A stretch of DNA of 64,000 nucleotides from Marinomonas sp. CT5 (lineage in GTDB: Bacteria > Pseudomonadota > Gammaproteobacteria > Pseudomonadales > Marinomonadaceae): assembly GCF_018336975.1 (NCBI RefSeq), contig NZ_CP025572.1:4200600-4264599 (forward strand), read 5' to 3'. The notes under the pieces were generated by a model, which did no database searches, was not told the DNA's origin, and saw only the letters and a program-made list of their open reading frames with translations. Positions 35,975 through 43,943 of the stretch are shown piece by piece; positions within the stretch are counted from its first letter, which is position 1; each line of letters begins with the position of its first letter. The position numbers were made by a program, and so were the translations under genes.

Positions 35975-36163
35975 TTAGCCGCCTTTTCTAAGAATTAGCG
36001 CACAAGCGGTTGACGTAGCCGCATTGCTGATAGTTTGCATACCTTGCTGGATGGTCACAGCATTTTGCATCTGTAGCCCCATGGTGTCGGACATGGCTGA
36101 TTCGGTCAGTTGATCAATCATCACGGTGACTTGCTGTAGGTCTTTGGATTTATCATCACTCAT
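35975..36163 (-). CDS. Short Reb-like protein (62 residues)
   Basis: Start at 36163 has GGAGGAATA directly upstream; the longer frame does not. The central segment SDTMGLQMQNAVTIQQGMQT has the N-A-V/T-x-x-QQ core seen in all RebB copies and in the protein at 36801. Likely a minimal Reb-family subunit. A terminator-like hairpin precedes it, so it may have a separate promoter or depend on read-through. Confidence 0.68.
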   Translation of the reverse strand: MSDDKSKDLQQVTVMIDQLTESAMSDTMGLQMQNAVTIQQGMQTISNAATSTACALILRKGG

Positions 36164-36197
36164 TATTCCTCCAGAAACGAACATGTGGTTGGGACTG

Positions 36198-36228
36198 AAA
36201 AAGGCCAATATCTCCTATTGGCCTTTTT
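36198..36228 (-). terminator. Terminator/attenuator inside the reb cluster
   Basis: Perfect 13-bp arms AAAAAGGCCAATA / TATTGGCCTTTTT with a five-base loop, T-run on the minus strand, between the RebB gene ending at 36264 and the next start (36163). Could reduce expression of the last genes. Confidence 0.8.
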
Positions 36229-36263
36229 TCTGGTCATCTTGCTGGATTCAAATCGCACAATTA

Positions 36264-36545
36264 TTATTGTGCGTCTTTCTCCACTATGCCTTCCGAGGCT
36301 CGACTCAATACTGCTGTACCAATCGCTGCAAGTGAGTTCACACCTTGTACGGTGGCCGCTTGCATTCCAATATTCGCTTGCTGCTGAGAGCTGGTCGCGT
36401 TGCTATTAAGATTAGACATAGCTAATCCCATGGCAGTATATAAATTGCCCATGGCGCTGGCGGGACTACCACCTAAAACTTGCGAATTTACTTGGGTTAG
36501 GGAGTCTGTAACTTGTTCATTGACGACGAGTGGTTTCTTAGCCAT
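36264..36545 (-). CDS. rebB: RebB-family R-body protein (divergent copy)
   Basis: 93 residues. NEQVTDSLTQVNSQVLGGSP, then AMGNLYTAM and NATSSQQQANIGMQAATVQGVNSL: the RebB ('killing trait') pattern, but with an N-terminal MAKKPLV extension and an eight-residue difference in the middle compared with the tandem copies. Eight bases after the coiled-coil gene. R-body ribbons are built from small RebA/RebB-type subunits in Caedibacter. Confidence 0.85.
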   Translation of the reverse strand: MAKKPLVVNEQVTDSLTQVNSQVLGGSPASAMGNLYTAMGLAMSNLNSNATSSQQQANIGMQAATVQGVNSLAAIGTAVLSRASEGIVEKDAQ

Positions 36546-36553
36546 AACAACCT

Positions 36554-36817
36554 CTATTGATTATTTGTTGGTAGCAAGCCTTCCAGCTGCTGGTTAATTT
36601 TGTCCATTTCTTCTTCGAGACGCTCTTCGAGGGAACTTAGTATTCCGGTGACTTCTTGGCCGACTTGTTCCACCGCTTTATTTGCGTCTGAAACAGAGAG
36701 CTTTTCATGAGTGCTATTGATCATCTCTTCCACAACCTGCAATTGCTGACTGGTAAACGCTTCGATCTGCTCTAATTGCGCATTCATGTCAAACTTCAGT
36801 TCACTCAGCTTTTCCAT
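36554..36817 (-). CDS. Coiled-coil protein of the reb cluster
   Basis: About 87 residues, entirely acidic amphipathic helix: MEKLSELKFDMNAQLEQIEAF, then VEEMINSTHEKL and EERLEEEMDKINQQLEG. ATG at 36817 has AGGAG six bases upstream; the ORF's earlier start has none. It begins inside the last codons of the upstream gene (17-base overlap), so the two are co-translated. Not a RebB. It may be a scaffold or assembly factor like RebC/RebD, an inference from position. Confidence 0.6.
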   Translation of the reverse strand: MEKLSELKFDMNAQLEQIEAFTSQQLQVVEEMINSTHEKLSVSDANKAVEQVGQEVTGILSSLEERLEEEMDKINQQLEGLLPTNNQ

Positions 36818-37223
36818 CATCCGCTCCTTTTTTTCTTCCAAAAAGAAAACCAAATAAACTCAGCCGTGACTTTTTCTTCTTTTCCTTCTTTTTGGGCTCA
36901 AGTACTTCTTCGGCCTCATTATCTTGTTCATTATTGAGGCTATCGTCATTGAGTTTGCTGGCAGAAGAGGAAAGAGGCACAGCGGTTTTCGTTTGCAACA
37001 GTCGTGCGCAGGCATTGGTGATAGAAGCCGCGGTTGTCATATGCGACTGCTGCTGATTAGTCACGGCGTTATGCATCGATAAACCTAATGTATCGGTTAA
37101 CGTCGTTTCTAATAGGCTAGTAGGCTGCATCGAAAAAGACTGTAACGTATTAAATTCTTGTATGGCTGCAGCTGGCAGCTCTTGTTCAAACTCGTTTTCA
37201 AAGCGCATGTCCTGCTGTGTCAT
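36801..37223 (-). CDS. Reb-like protein with Lys-rich tail
   Basis: 140 residues from the ATG at 37223 (AAGGAG five bases upstream, ahead of a GTG six bases earlier). Residues ~40-80 read LTDTLGLSMHNAVTNQQQSHM, the Reb core shared with the 62-residue protein at 35975. The remaining C-terminal half is acidic and then highly basic (KKKEKKKKSRLSLFGFLFGRKK). The tail is unlike known Reb subunits and could bind a membrane or nucleic acid. Confidence 0.62.
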   Translation of the reverse strand: MTQQDMRFENEFEQELPAAAIQEFNTLQSFSMQPTSLLETTLTDTLGLSMHNAVTNQQQSHMTTAASITNACARLLQTKTAVPLSSSASKLNDDSLNNEQDNEAEEVLEPKKKEKKKKSRLSLFGFLFGRKKGADDGKAE

Positions 37224-37307
37224 CTTCACTCCTTAAATGCAAATCTCAATAGTCAAAGGTGGATGGATTACATCTCATGCAATAAGCATTGAGAAAAGTG
37301 TTGGTTA

Positions 37308-37601
37308 CTATGAAGTCCTGTCATACAGAACACTGGCAATTTTTTCGCCGACGGCGCCAAAGTTTTCAGCCCCGTTGCTAACCACATTTTGCGCTTGAGT
37401 GATGATATCCATGTATTTGGTATCGCCTGTTTCAAGCAGTTGACTCAATGCGGTGCCAATGGCTGTCGTGCTCAAAGTATTCAAATTACGCAAGTTGTCT
37501 GTGGCATCCGCTAACGCCATGGCAGTCGACTGAGCAACGGACTGGTTAGCGGCGTTTAATGCTGACATATCTGCGTCAGGCGGTGCGTTTAGTCTCTTCA
37601 T
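37308..37601 (-). CDS. Reb-cluster protein, NLRNLNT type (copy 1)
   Basis: 97 residues: NQSVAQSTAMALADATDNLR, then NLNTLSTTAIGTALSQLL and TGDTKYMDIITQAQN. Clear paralogue of the protein at 35695, with a short different C-terminus. GGAG precedes the ATG. Upstream is a hairpin (CTCTGACC / GGTCAGAG, 37625-37650). Part of the reb operon; the role is not known. Confidence 0.66.
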   Translation of the reverse strand: MKRLNAPPDADMSALNAANQSVAQSTAMALADATDNLRNLNTLSTTAIGTALSQLLETGDTKYMDIITQAQNVVSNGAENFGAVGEKIASVLYDRTS

Positions 37602-37663
37602 CTAATTCTCCTACGAAAATGTCACTCTGACCCGCGAAGACAGGTCAGAGCGTGATAACGGCC

Positions 37664-37927
37664 TTAGGCGTCTTTTTCAATAACACCTTCAGCACTGCGT
37701 CCTATAACAGAACTGCCAATAGCCATTAGTGAGTTCACACCTTGCACCGTAGCGGCCTGCATGGTGATCTGAGCTTGTTGCTGAGCCGCCGTCGCATTAT
37801 GGGCAGAGGTACCTAATGCATGACTGGTTGACATCAATAAGTTACCCATCGCCATCGCTGGCGTTTCACCTACGACTTTAGTGTTTACCTGGGTGACCGA
37901 GTCTGTGACTTGTTCATTAACTGGCAT
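37664..37927 (-). CDS. rebB: RebB-family R-body protein (tandem copy 5)
   Basis: 87 residues from the ATG at 37927, which has AAGGAG seven bases upstream; a TTG six codons earlier is less likely. MPVNEQVTDSVTQVNTKVVG, then AMAMGNLLMSTSHALGTSAH, NATAAQQQAQITMQAATVQG. Last of five near-identical tandem copies. The C-terminus ends VIEKDA. Family role: ribbon subunit of the R-body. Confidence 0.9.
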   Translation of the reverse strand: MPVNEQVTDSVTQVNTKVVGETPAMAMGNLLMSTSHALGTSAHNATAAQQQAQITMQAATVQGVNSLMAIGSSVIGRSAEGVIEKDA

Positions 37928-38036
37928 AAAGATGCTCCTTTTCAATTAAGAGGGGGACCACAGAAGACAATGTTGACGCGTTCTGCGATCCTTTTTGAGG
38001 AATTTAATGAGATATAAATCTCACATCAAAATGGTA

Positions 38037-38297
38037 TTAACCTGGCTCAATGATGCCTTCAGCACTGCGACCAATGACCGAAGATCCAATAGACATCAAT
38101 GAGTTAACACCTTGCACTGTGGCAGCCTGCATGGTGATTTGAGCTTGTTGCTGTGCCGCCGTCGCATTATGTGCAGAAGTGCTCAATGCATGGCTAGTTG
38201 ACATCAACAAATTGCCCATCGCCATAGCAGGCGTTTCACCAACCACTTTGGTGTTTACCTGGGTAACTGAGTCGGTTACTTGTTCATTAACTGGCAT
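38037..38297 (-). CDS. rebB: RebB-family R-body protein (tandem copy 4)
   Basis: 86 residues, differing from copy 5 at only a few positions (SHALSTSAH, IIEPG end). It carries its own Shine-Dalgarno (AAGGAG) and a ~100-base spacer to the next copy, longer than the others. The central PAMAMGNLL and NATAAQQQ segments are unchanged, marking them as the conserved packing face. Confidence 0.9.
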   Translation of the reverse strand: MPVNEQVTDSVTQVNTKVVGETPAMAMGNLLMSTSHALSTSAHNATAAQQQAQITMQAATVQGVNSLMSIGSSVIGRSAEGIIEPG

Positions 38298-38345
38298 GGT
38301 TTAACTCCTTTCTTTTATGAATATTTACGATTAGTAATGGCTTAA

Positions 38346-38606
38346 TTAGCCTTTTTCGATGATGCTCTCAGCACCACGACCGGTTACCGCTGAACCGATT
38401 GCCATCAGGGAGTTAATTCCCTGAACAGTTGCAGCCTGAATGGTAATTTGCGCTTGTTGCTGTGCCGCCGTTGCGTTGTGGGCTGACGTACCTAACGCTT
38501 GACTGGTAGACATTAGTAAATTGCCCATGGCCATAGCGGGTGTTTCACCAACAACTTTGGTGTTTACTTGGGTAACTGAATCGGTAATTTGCTCATTAAC
38601 TGGCAT
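38346..38606 (-). CDS. rebB: RebB-family R-body protein (tandem copy 3)
   Basis: 86 residues. Variant residues against the other copies: NEQITDSVTQ, TSQALGTSAH, ITIQAATVQGINSL and TGRGAESIIEKG. Shares the NEQITDS and GRGAESIIEKG variants with copy 2, suggesting recent duplication or gene conversion between neighbours. The 48-base spacer to copy 4 has no terminator. Confidence 0.9.
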   Translation of the reverse strand: MPVNEQITDSVTQVNTKVVGETPAMAMGNLLMSTSQALGTSAHNATAAQQQAQITIQAATVQGINSLMAIGSAVTGRGAESIIEKG

Positions 38607-38664
38607 GTTTTTATTCCTTTACTGTTTAAGTTGATAACAATATAAAGCTAACGCTAACGTCGAA

Positions 38665-38925
38665 TTAGCCTTTCTCAATGATGCTTTCGGCACCTCGGCC
38701 AATGACCGCAGAACCAATCGCCATCAATGAATTCACACCTTGCACAGTGGCAGCTTGCATGGTGATTTGAGCTTGTTGCTGAGCCGCTGTTGCATTGTGA
38801 GCTGCTGCGCTTAATGCATGGCTGGTCGACATAAGTAAATTACCCATGGCCATAGCCGGGGTTTCACCCAAGACTTTGGTATTTACCTGCGTCACGGAGT
38901 CGGTGATTTGTTCATTTACTGGCAT
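38665..38925 (-). CDS. rebB: RebB-family R-body protein (tandem copy 2)
   Basis: 86 residues. NEQITDSVTQVNTKVLG and SHALSAAAHNATAAQQQ distinguish it from its neighbours; the end IIEKG is shared with copies 1 and 3. Spacing between copy starts (310-319 bases) is regular here, as expected of tandem duplication. Confidence 0.9.
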   Translation of the reverse strand: MPVNEQITDSVTQVNTKVLGETPAMAMGNLLMSTSHALSAAAHNATAAQQQAQITMQAATVQGVNSLMAIGSAVIGRGAESIIEKG

Positions 38926-38974
38926 TATTTTTTTCCTTTTCTGTTTTATGAATGAGCGAGCATTGCTTTATGAA

Positions 38975-39235
38975 TTAACCTTTTTCGATAATTCCTTCTG
39001 CTCCTCGGCCTGTGACAGCAGAACCAATCGCCATCAAAGAGTTAACACCTTGTACGGTGGCTGCTTGCATCGTAATCTGTGCTTGCTGCTGAGCCGCCGT
39101 TGCATTATGGGCCGCGACACTTAATGCATGACTGGTTGACATGAGTAAATTCCCCATGGCCATAGCTGGCGTTTCACCCACCACACTGGTATTTACCTGT
39201 GTAATGGAATCTGTGATTTGTTCATTTACTGGCAT
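38975..39235 (-). CDS. rebB: RebB-family R-body protein (tandem copy 1)
   Basis: 86 residues, first of the five near-identical copies to be transcribed. MPVNEQITDSITQVNTSVVG, SHALSVAAHNATAAQQQ, GRGAEGIIEKG. The 243-base region ahead of it is the most likely main promoter region of the tandem array, since a gap of this size is not seen between the later copies. Confidence 0.9.
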   Translation of the reverse strand: MPVNEQITDSITQVNTSVVGETPAMAMGNLLMSTSHALSVAAHNATAAQQQAQITMQAATVQGVNSLMAIGSAVTGRGAEGIIEKG

Positions 39236-39478
39236 AACGTACTCCTAAAAAGTTTATTCAATATCAACTTACACTGGCGGTTCGACTGGTCATATGGTGA
39301 CTAGCCATTTCCGTTGTTTGGCTGATTAACACAAATCATTCGCCCTGAACCATCACAGGGAATTGCTTACGATTGCCCTATTCACTTACCTGACAGAATC
39401 GAAAATTGCAGCATTTGTCATGCCTGAGATAGGCTCCTTTCTTAGTGCTAGAGCTGACAAATTTGAGCACTAGTCAAC

Positions 39479-39679
39479 TTAAGAACCTTTTGCTGCTATC
39501 GAGTAAATAAGCCCTGAGCCTAATGCCGTATTAGTAACCGTTATGGTCTGAATCTGTTGCTGAGCATGAGTAGCATTTTCAGAGGCTTTACCCAATGAAT
39601 CCGCCACCATATTCAGATACATATCTCGAGAGCTAACCGGTGCCCATTCGGATAACATTTTTTCTATATCAATTGGCAT
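39479..39679 (-). CDS. Divergent short Reb-like protein
   Basis: 66 residues. LGKASENATHAQQQIQTITV matches the helical core of RebB (NATAAQQQAQIT), but the N-terminal VNEQVTDS segment is replaced by PIDIEKMLSEWAP. It lies between the regulator and the tandem array, with 97 bases to the regulator stop and 243 bases to the array. It may be a cap, nucleator or a decayed copy. Confidence 0.65.
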   Translation of the reverse strand: MPIDIEKMLSEWAPVSSRDMYLNMVADSLGKASENATHAQQQIQTITVTNTALGSGLIYSIAAKGS

Positions 39680-39776
39680 ATTCGATTCCTTTATTTACTT
39701 CTTAAAATTGATATTAAGCATTTCTTTTCTTATAAACTCTGTCCTAACGATTAATAATCTGGTGTTTTCAATGCAA

Positions 39777-40934
39777 TCACATACTAAGAGAAATATTTTT
39801 ATCTAATCGTAGTTTTTGGCGATATTGCCTTGGTGTACAGCCAATATAACGTTTAAACATTTTTTCAAAGTGACTTAAATCACCAAATCCAGATTGCAAA
39901 CTAATATCGGTTATTTTCATCTGAGGGGATGATTCTATAAGTTGCTTGGCGTACCGGACTCTGACCTGAACCAATATAGATTTAAAAGATAAATCTAAAT
40001 GGTTTCTAAAAAGAAAAGAGAGGTGTGAAGGGCTAGTGCAAGCCATATTGGAGAGATCAGAAAGCGATATATCTTCTTTAAAATTTTCGCCTATATATAT
40101 TATGGCTTTCTTAAGACCAGGATGAACGTGATCAAATTGTTCAATATCTTGTGCCAGTATTTTTCCAATCGTGTCAAATTGATCATTTGTTTTTTCAATA
40201 AGATTTAATGCAAGAACGTCTTCTTTGGTTATGTTGCCATCACAGCCGGAGGCCAATAAAAACAACACTCTTTGCAACTGATCTAGATTTTCAGGCCAGT
40301 CATAACTTATCAATAAATCTATGGCGATGCTTTCTACATGACTAAGAGAAAATTTATTAAGGACATAATCGATGTGTAACTTAAGATCTTCTTTTCTCTC
40401 TCGTAATGCGGGTATATGTATTTCTAAATGAGGCACGCTAGAGCCAAAGATCTTGGCTATAAATTGAGGAGAATCAAAATTAGAAATTAACGAATTAGTA
40501 CAAGAAATAATAAGGCGAGTTTTATTTTTAAATAACTTTTTATTGAAATCAGTTCTAGTAAATACGTCGATTAGATAGGTTTTAACATTCTCAGGCAAAA
40601 GATCAACTTCAGATAGATAAAGTGTTCCACCTGGAGAATTTGATATACTTTTTTCTAAAAACCTATTATAGCTAACAATGTCTGCGATATTAGAGGGCAC
40701 GTATATAAAAGACGCCTTATCAAATCCTCTACGTTTATGTATTTGCTTTGCTACTGAAACCTTTTCAGTACCGACCTCTCCAGAAATAAAAATTGGGTAG
40801 CTTATTCTCGAAGAGAAATCTATTTGATTACGAATCCGAGTAATATTATAAGATTCACCAATAATAGGATATTCCTCTTGAAAAAAAAAAGAACTGTCGG
40901 ATTCTATATTTGTATGATTTTTATTGTCTTTCAC
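39777..40934 (-). CDS. Regulator with degenerate NtrC-type AAA+ and AraC DNA-binding domain
   Basis: 385 residues from a GTG at 40934 with AAGGA seven bases upstream; the ORF's ATG at 40970 has no ribosome site. Residues ~20-245 follow the sigma-54 activator AAA+ fold, but Walker A reads GEVGTEKV instead of GExGTGKE, Walker B reads GTLYLSEVD with Ser for Asp, and the stretch holding the GAFTGA loop is absent. The C-terminal ~285-380 is an AraC double HTH (LSDLSNMACTSPSHLSFLF, then SGFGDLSHFEKMFKRYIG). It probably does not activate sigma-54 and may act as an oligomerising, ligand- or partner-controlled AraC-type regulator of the reb genes, which begin 97 bases downstream. Confidence 0.8.
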   Translation of the reverse strand: MKDNKNHTNIESDSSFFFQEEYPIIGESYNITRIRNQIDFSSRISYPIFISGEVGTEKVSVAKQIHKRRGFDKASFIYVPSNIADIVSYNRFLEKSISNSPGGTLYLSEVDLLPENVKTYLIDVFTRTDFNKKLFKNKTRLIISCTNSLISNFDSPQFIAKIFGSSVPHLEIHIPALRERKEDLKLHIDYVLNKFSLSHVESIAIDLLISYDWPENLDQLQRVLFLLASGCDGNITKEDVLALNLIEKTNDQFDTIGKILAQDIEQFDHVHPGLKKAIIYIGENFKEDISLSDLSNMACTSPSHLSFLFRNHLDLSFKSILVQVRVRYAKQLIESSPQMKITDISLQSGFGDLSHFEKMFKRYIGCTPRQYRQKLRLDKNISLSM

Positions 40935-41063
40935 TTCAAATTCCTTTTGTATAGTTATGATGTTGAACATATATACTAAGTCTGCATCATTTTTTTATAT
41001 TGGCTAAAAACATTATTTTTTCAGTCAAAACGATTAAGTAAATGAGTCTGGAGGCTTAAAAAA

Positions 41064-41106
41064 CTGAGAGAATTGAGAGGAGTTTGAGAGAATTGAGAGA
41101 ATTGAA
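41064..41106. repeat. Tandem GAGAGAATT repeats upstream of the regulator
   Basis: TGAGAGAAT recurs about four times (one with GGAGT instead of AAT) in 43 bases, directly before a terminator and about 130 bases upstream of the regulator's start. They could be direct-repeat binding sites. Confidence 0.55.
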
Positions 41107-41111
41107 TAAAA

Positions 41112-41144
41112 AAATCACTCTATAAAAATAATATAGAGTGATTT
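41112..41144 (-). terminator. Terminator after the MATE gene
   Basis: Perfect 13-bp arms AAATCACTCTATA / TATAGAGTGATTT, seven-base loop, and TTTTTTT on the minus strand, 70 bases past the stop. Confidence 0.85.
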
Positions 41145-41213
41145 AAAAATAGTAATCATCAAGATAGAGGAATTAACAAAACAACAATTAAAACAACAAT
41201 ATTATTTTCTTAT

Positions 41214-42542
41214 TCATTTTAATGAATATACAACTTGCTTAAGCGCTCTTCGATACATACTCCAAGCACACACACCGGCCAGCACATTACCAACCAAAAC
41301 ACCAAAGAATAAACCTTTCAGTCCCGCAATCTCTGAACCAACCCACAAACAAGGTAAGAAGAAAGCAAATAGACGCAATGCCGAGATAGTCAGAGCCGTA
41401 TAGGATTTGCCTAACGCATTAGAGATAGACACCATCAACATACAGATGCCGAGTAAACCAAGGCTCACGGGGACTATCATCAGATGCCAATGCAATATCG
41501 ACGAGACTTCTTCGTCGCTGGTCATCAAGTTCGCCAACATGCCAGAAATAAAGAAGGTAATCACCGCGATCGCCAATTGAAAGGATAAAACAAAGCGGCA
41601 CGCCAAGCGCACAACGTAACGCACATCGTCCAAACGGCCTTCACCGAGCAAGCGCCCGACCATAGGCGGCATAGACATAGTCAGCGCCAACACAGCGACG
41701 ATAGAGAAAAATTCAAAGCGCGACCCCAGCGCCCAAGAGGCGACCGCCGCCGTACCAAATCCAGCGATCAACTTGGTCGCTAACATAGAAGACACTGGCG
41801 GTAATAACTGACTGATCATGGCCGGCCCCATGATATGACCAATAGAAGCCAAACTTTTGCCAATATTCAGATCTTGCCAATCAAAAGTAATCCAATGCTT
41901 GCGCGCTACTTTGGGCGCAACGATCAAGGTGCCCAGACCAAATGCCACGGTCGTTGCCATAGCCGCACCATTCAAACCAAGATCCAAGGTAAAGATAAAA
42001 ATCGGGTCCAACACTAGATTCAACATGCTGGTAACTATCATCATGATACCTGGCAACATGGTGTTCCCATTAGATCGACAAATGCTGTAATAAAAATAGA
42101 TAAGCGCCCCAACCCATGCGCTAAGCAGCCAATGGGGCCAATAAGAATCGATAACGGGATAGACTGAATCTGGCGCGCTCAATAACGCCAAAATAGGATG
42201 ACGCAATAGCCAAATAATCACGCTAAAGAAAGCAATCCCCACGCTACCCATCAACAATACCAAACCACCTAACTGTTTGGCATAACGATTGTTTCCAGCG
42301 CCCAAAGCACGGGAAATTATCGCTGTTGTGGCAATGCCTAACCCCACCTGCAGACCAATCACAATCATCTGAATTGGCAAGGTAAAACCTTGTGCAGCCA
42401 AAGGCAAACGTCCTAACTGTCCGATAAAAGCACTGTCCACCAGCTGAAAGCTCATCAAAGACAACACACCAAACAACATGGGCCATGTCATAGAAAAAAG
42501 CTGCTTAGCTAGGGAATCAGATTGGAGAACATTAGAGGACAT
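41214..42542 (-). CDS. MATE-family multidrug efflux transporter (DinF-like)
   Basis: About 442 residues with twelve helices in two MatE repeats (~10-210 and ~230-430). LAKQLFSMTWPMLFGVLSLM and the PLAAQGFTLPIQMIVIGLQVGLG region are typical of the MatE N-half. The ATG at 42542 is chosen over the TTG at 42554; neither has a clear ribosome site. Secondary antiporter exporting drugs or metabolites against Na+ or H+. It is 100 bases past the Bcr/CflA-type gene, on the same strand, forming a run of exporters. Confidence 0.88.
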   Translation of the reverse strand: MSSNVLQSDSLAKQLFSMTWPMLFGVLSLMSFQLVDSAFIGQLGRLPLAAQGFTLPIQMIVIGLQVGLGIATTAIISRALGAGNNRYAKQLGGLVLLMGSVGIAFFSVIIWLLRHPILALLSAPDSVYPVIDSYWPHWLLSAWVGALIYFYYSICRSNGNTMLPGIMMIVTSMLNLVLDPIFIFTLDLGLNGAAMATTVAFGLGTLIVAPKVARKHWITFDWQDLNIGKSLASIGHIMGPAMISQLLPPVSSMLATKLIAGFGTAAVASWALGSRFEFFSIVAVLALTMSMPPMVGRLLGEGRLDDVRYVVRLACRFVLSFQLAIAVITFFISGMLANLMTSDEEVSSILHWHLMIVPVSLGLLGICMLMVSISNALGKSYTALTISALRLFAFFLPCLWVGSEIAGLKGLFFGVLVGNVLAGVCAWSMYRRALKQVVYSLK

Positions 42543-42642
42543 AGATGGGCTCAAATTAAATAACAGAGCCCATAGTTTACCTTATTTTGCTATAGACAGG
42601 ACGTAGACAAACAGACGGATTAAAACAATGCAGAATAAAATC

Positions 42643-43881
42643 TTATTCTTCTGGATAGGTTTTGCTGGCGAGGTAACCGTATCTCAGCATGATCAAGGCG
42701 ACGGCCGAAAACAACACAAAACCAACCGCCAAAGGAACAAGGGTAAAGTTATAAAACTGCCCCAAGATCGCGGCCAAAATAATGGCAATCAAACTGGAAA
42801 GAGACGAAATCAGAGAGGTTCCAAGCCCAGCCACTTTACCCAATGGCTCCATCGCCATCGCATTCACATTGCCAAAAATCATCCCAAGGCAAGAAAACAT
42901 CACCACACCCAACACCATGAATAAACCAAAGGGCGGCACGCCATCAAAACTTAAAGACAACCCTAACAAAATCAGCGCCATGGTTAACATCACACTTAAT
43001 GCACCAACCACACAGCGCAACATGCCGACACGCATCACGATCTTGCCATTAGAGAAGTTAATAATAGCGGAACCGATCGCTAAAATAGCGAAGAACAATG
43101 GGAAACGATCACCCGTCTCATACACATCCTGAAAGATCGACTGGGCGGTGCTGATATAAAGCATAACCGCACCAAACACACAGCCTAACAAAATGGTGTA
43201 AGCCACCACATCACGACGGCTTAAGACAAACCGAATATCTAACCAAATACGCTCCCAACGCAGAGGAATACGGTTTTCTATGGCTAATGTTTCTGGCTGA
43301 CGTAATAACAACCAAATACCGGCGACGGCAGACTGCGTCATTAACAACACAAAAATCCAGCGCCAATCAGCCATCTTAACCACCAACTGCCCTACCGAAG
43401 GCGCTAACATAGGCACAAGAAGAAAGATCATCATCACAAAGGACATAATACGAGCCATGGCCGCGCCTTTGTACATATCTCGAATCAAGGCCCGCGAGGC
43501 AATCTTAGGGCCTGCGACACCAAAGCCTTGAATCATTCGCCCGATTAAAAACGCTTCAATCGAAGACGCTAGCAAAGCAATTACAGACCCAACCAAATAA
43601 ACACTAATGCCTAGCAAAATACTTTTCTTGCGCCCAATCGCATCTGACAAAGGACCAAATACTATCTCGCCAAATACCATCCCCAAAATCATCGCTGAGA
43701 CAATCCACTGGGTTTTCTGGTAGTCCACAATCGCCAAAGACTCCGCAATATGTGGAAACGCCGGCAACATGGCATCCATACTTAACGCAGTGAGAGACAT
43801 CATTAGAGCAAATAAAGCCACTAATTCACGCTCAGATAAACGTTTTATTTGTGAGATAGGTTGTGGAGTTAAGAGAGACAT
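42643..43881 (-). CDS. Bcr/CflA-family MFS drug-resistance transporter
   Basis: 412 residues with 12 helices. Loop 2-3 carries FGPLSDAIGRKKSILLG, matching the MFS signature D-R-x-G-R/K-R; MSLTALSMDAMLPAFPHI and the GRMIQGFGVAGPKIASRALI motif C region are typical of the Bcr/CflA group. AAGGAAAAGG precedes the ATG. Drug:H+ antiport is the family role; its natural substrate is unknown. It lies between an amidohydrolase and the MATE pump. Confidence 0.9.
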   Translation of the reverse strand: MSLLTPQPISQIKRLSERELVALFALMMSLTALSMDAMLPAFPHIAESLAIVDYQKTQWIVSAMILGMVFGEIVFGPLSDAIGRKKSILLGISVYLVGSVIALLASSIEAFLIGRMIQGFGVAGPKIASRALIRDMYKGAAMARIMSFVMMIFLLVPMLAPSVGQLVVKMADWRWIFVLLMTQSAVAGIWLLLRQPETLAIENRIPLRWERIWLDIRFVLSRRDVVAYTILLGCVFGAVMLYISTAQSIFQDVYETGDRFPLFFAILAIGSAIINFSNGKIVMRVGMLRCVVGALSVMLTMALILLGLSLSFDGVPPFGLFMVLGVVMFSCLGMIFGNVNAMAMEPLGKVAGLGTSLISSLSSLIAIILAAILGQFYNFTLVPLAVGFVLFSAVALIMLRYGYLASKTYPEE

Positions 43882-43943
43882 CCTTTTCCTTAGTGATGGA
43901 TAAAATAGGGCACTAGTTTACTCGCTTCCTATGGCTTCTCCAA

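Noticed and set aside
39410..39425. GG-N10-GC pattern resembling a sigma-54 promoter before the tandem RebB genes
   Set aside because: The flanks match the consensus weakly (AGGCAT and ATGCT), and the adjacent regulator lacks the sigma-54 contact loop.
41112..41144. Sharing of the AAATCACTCT stem with the terminator at 30525 as evidence for a mobile unit
   Set aside because: The match is limited to the short stem and the flanks differ, so coincidence is likely.
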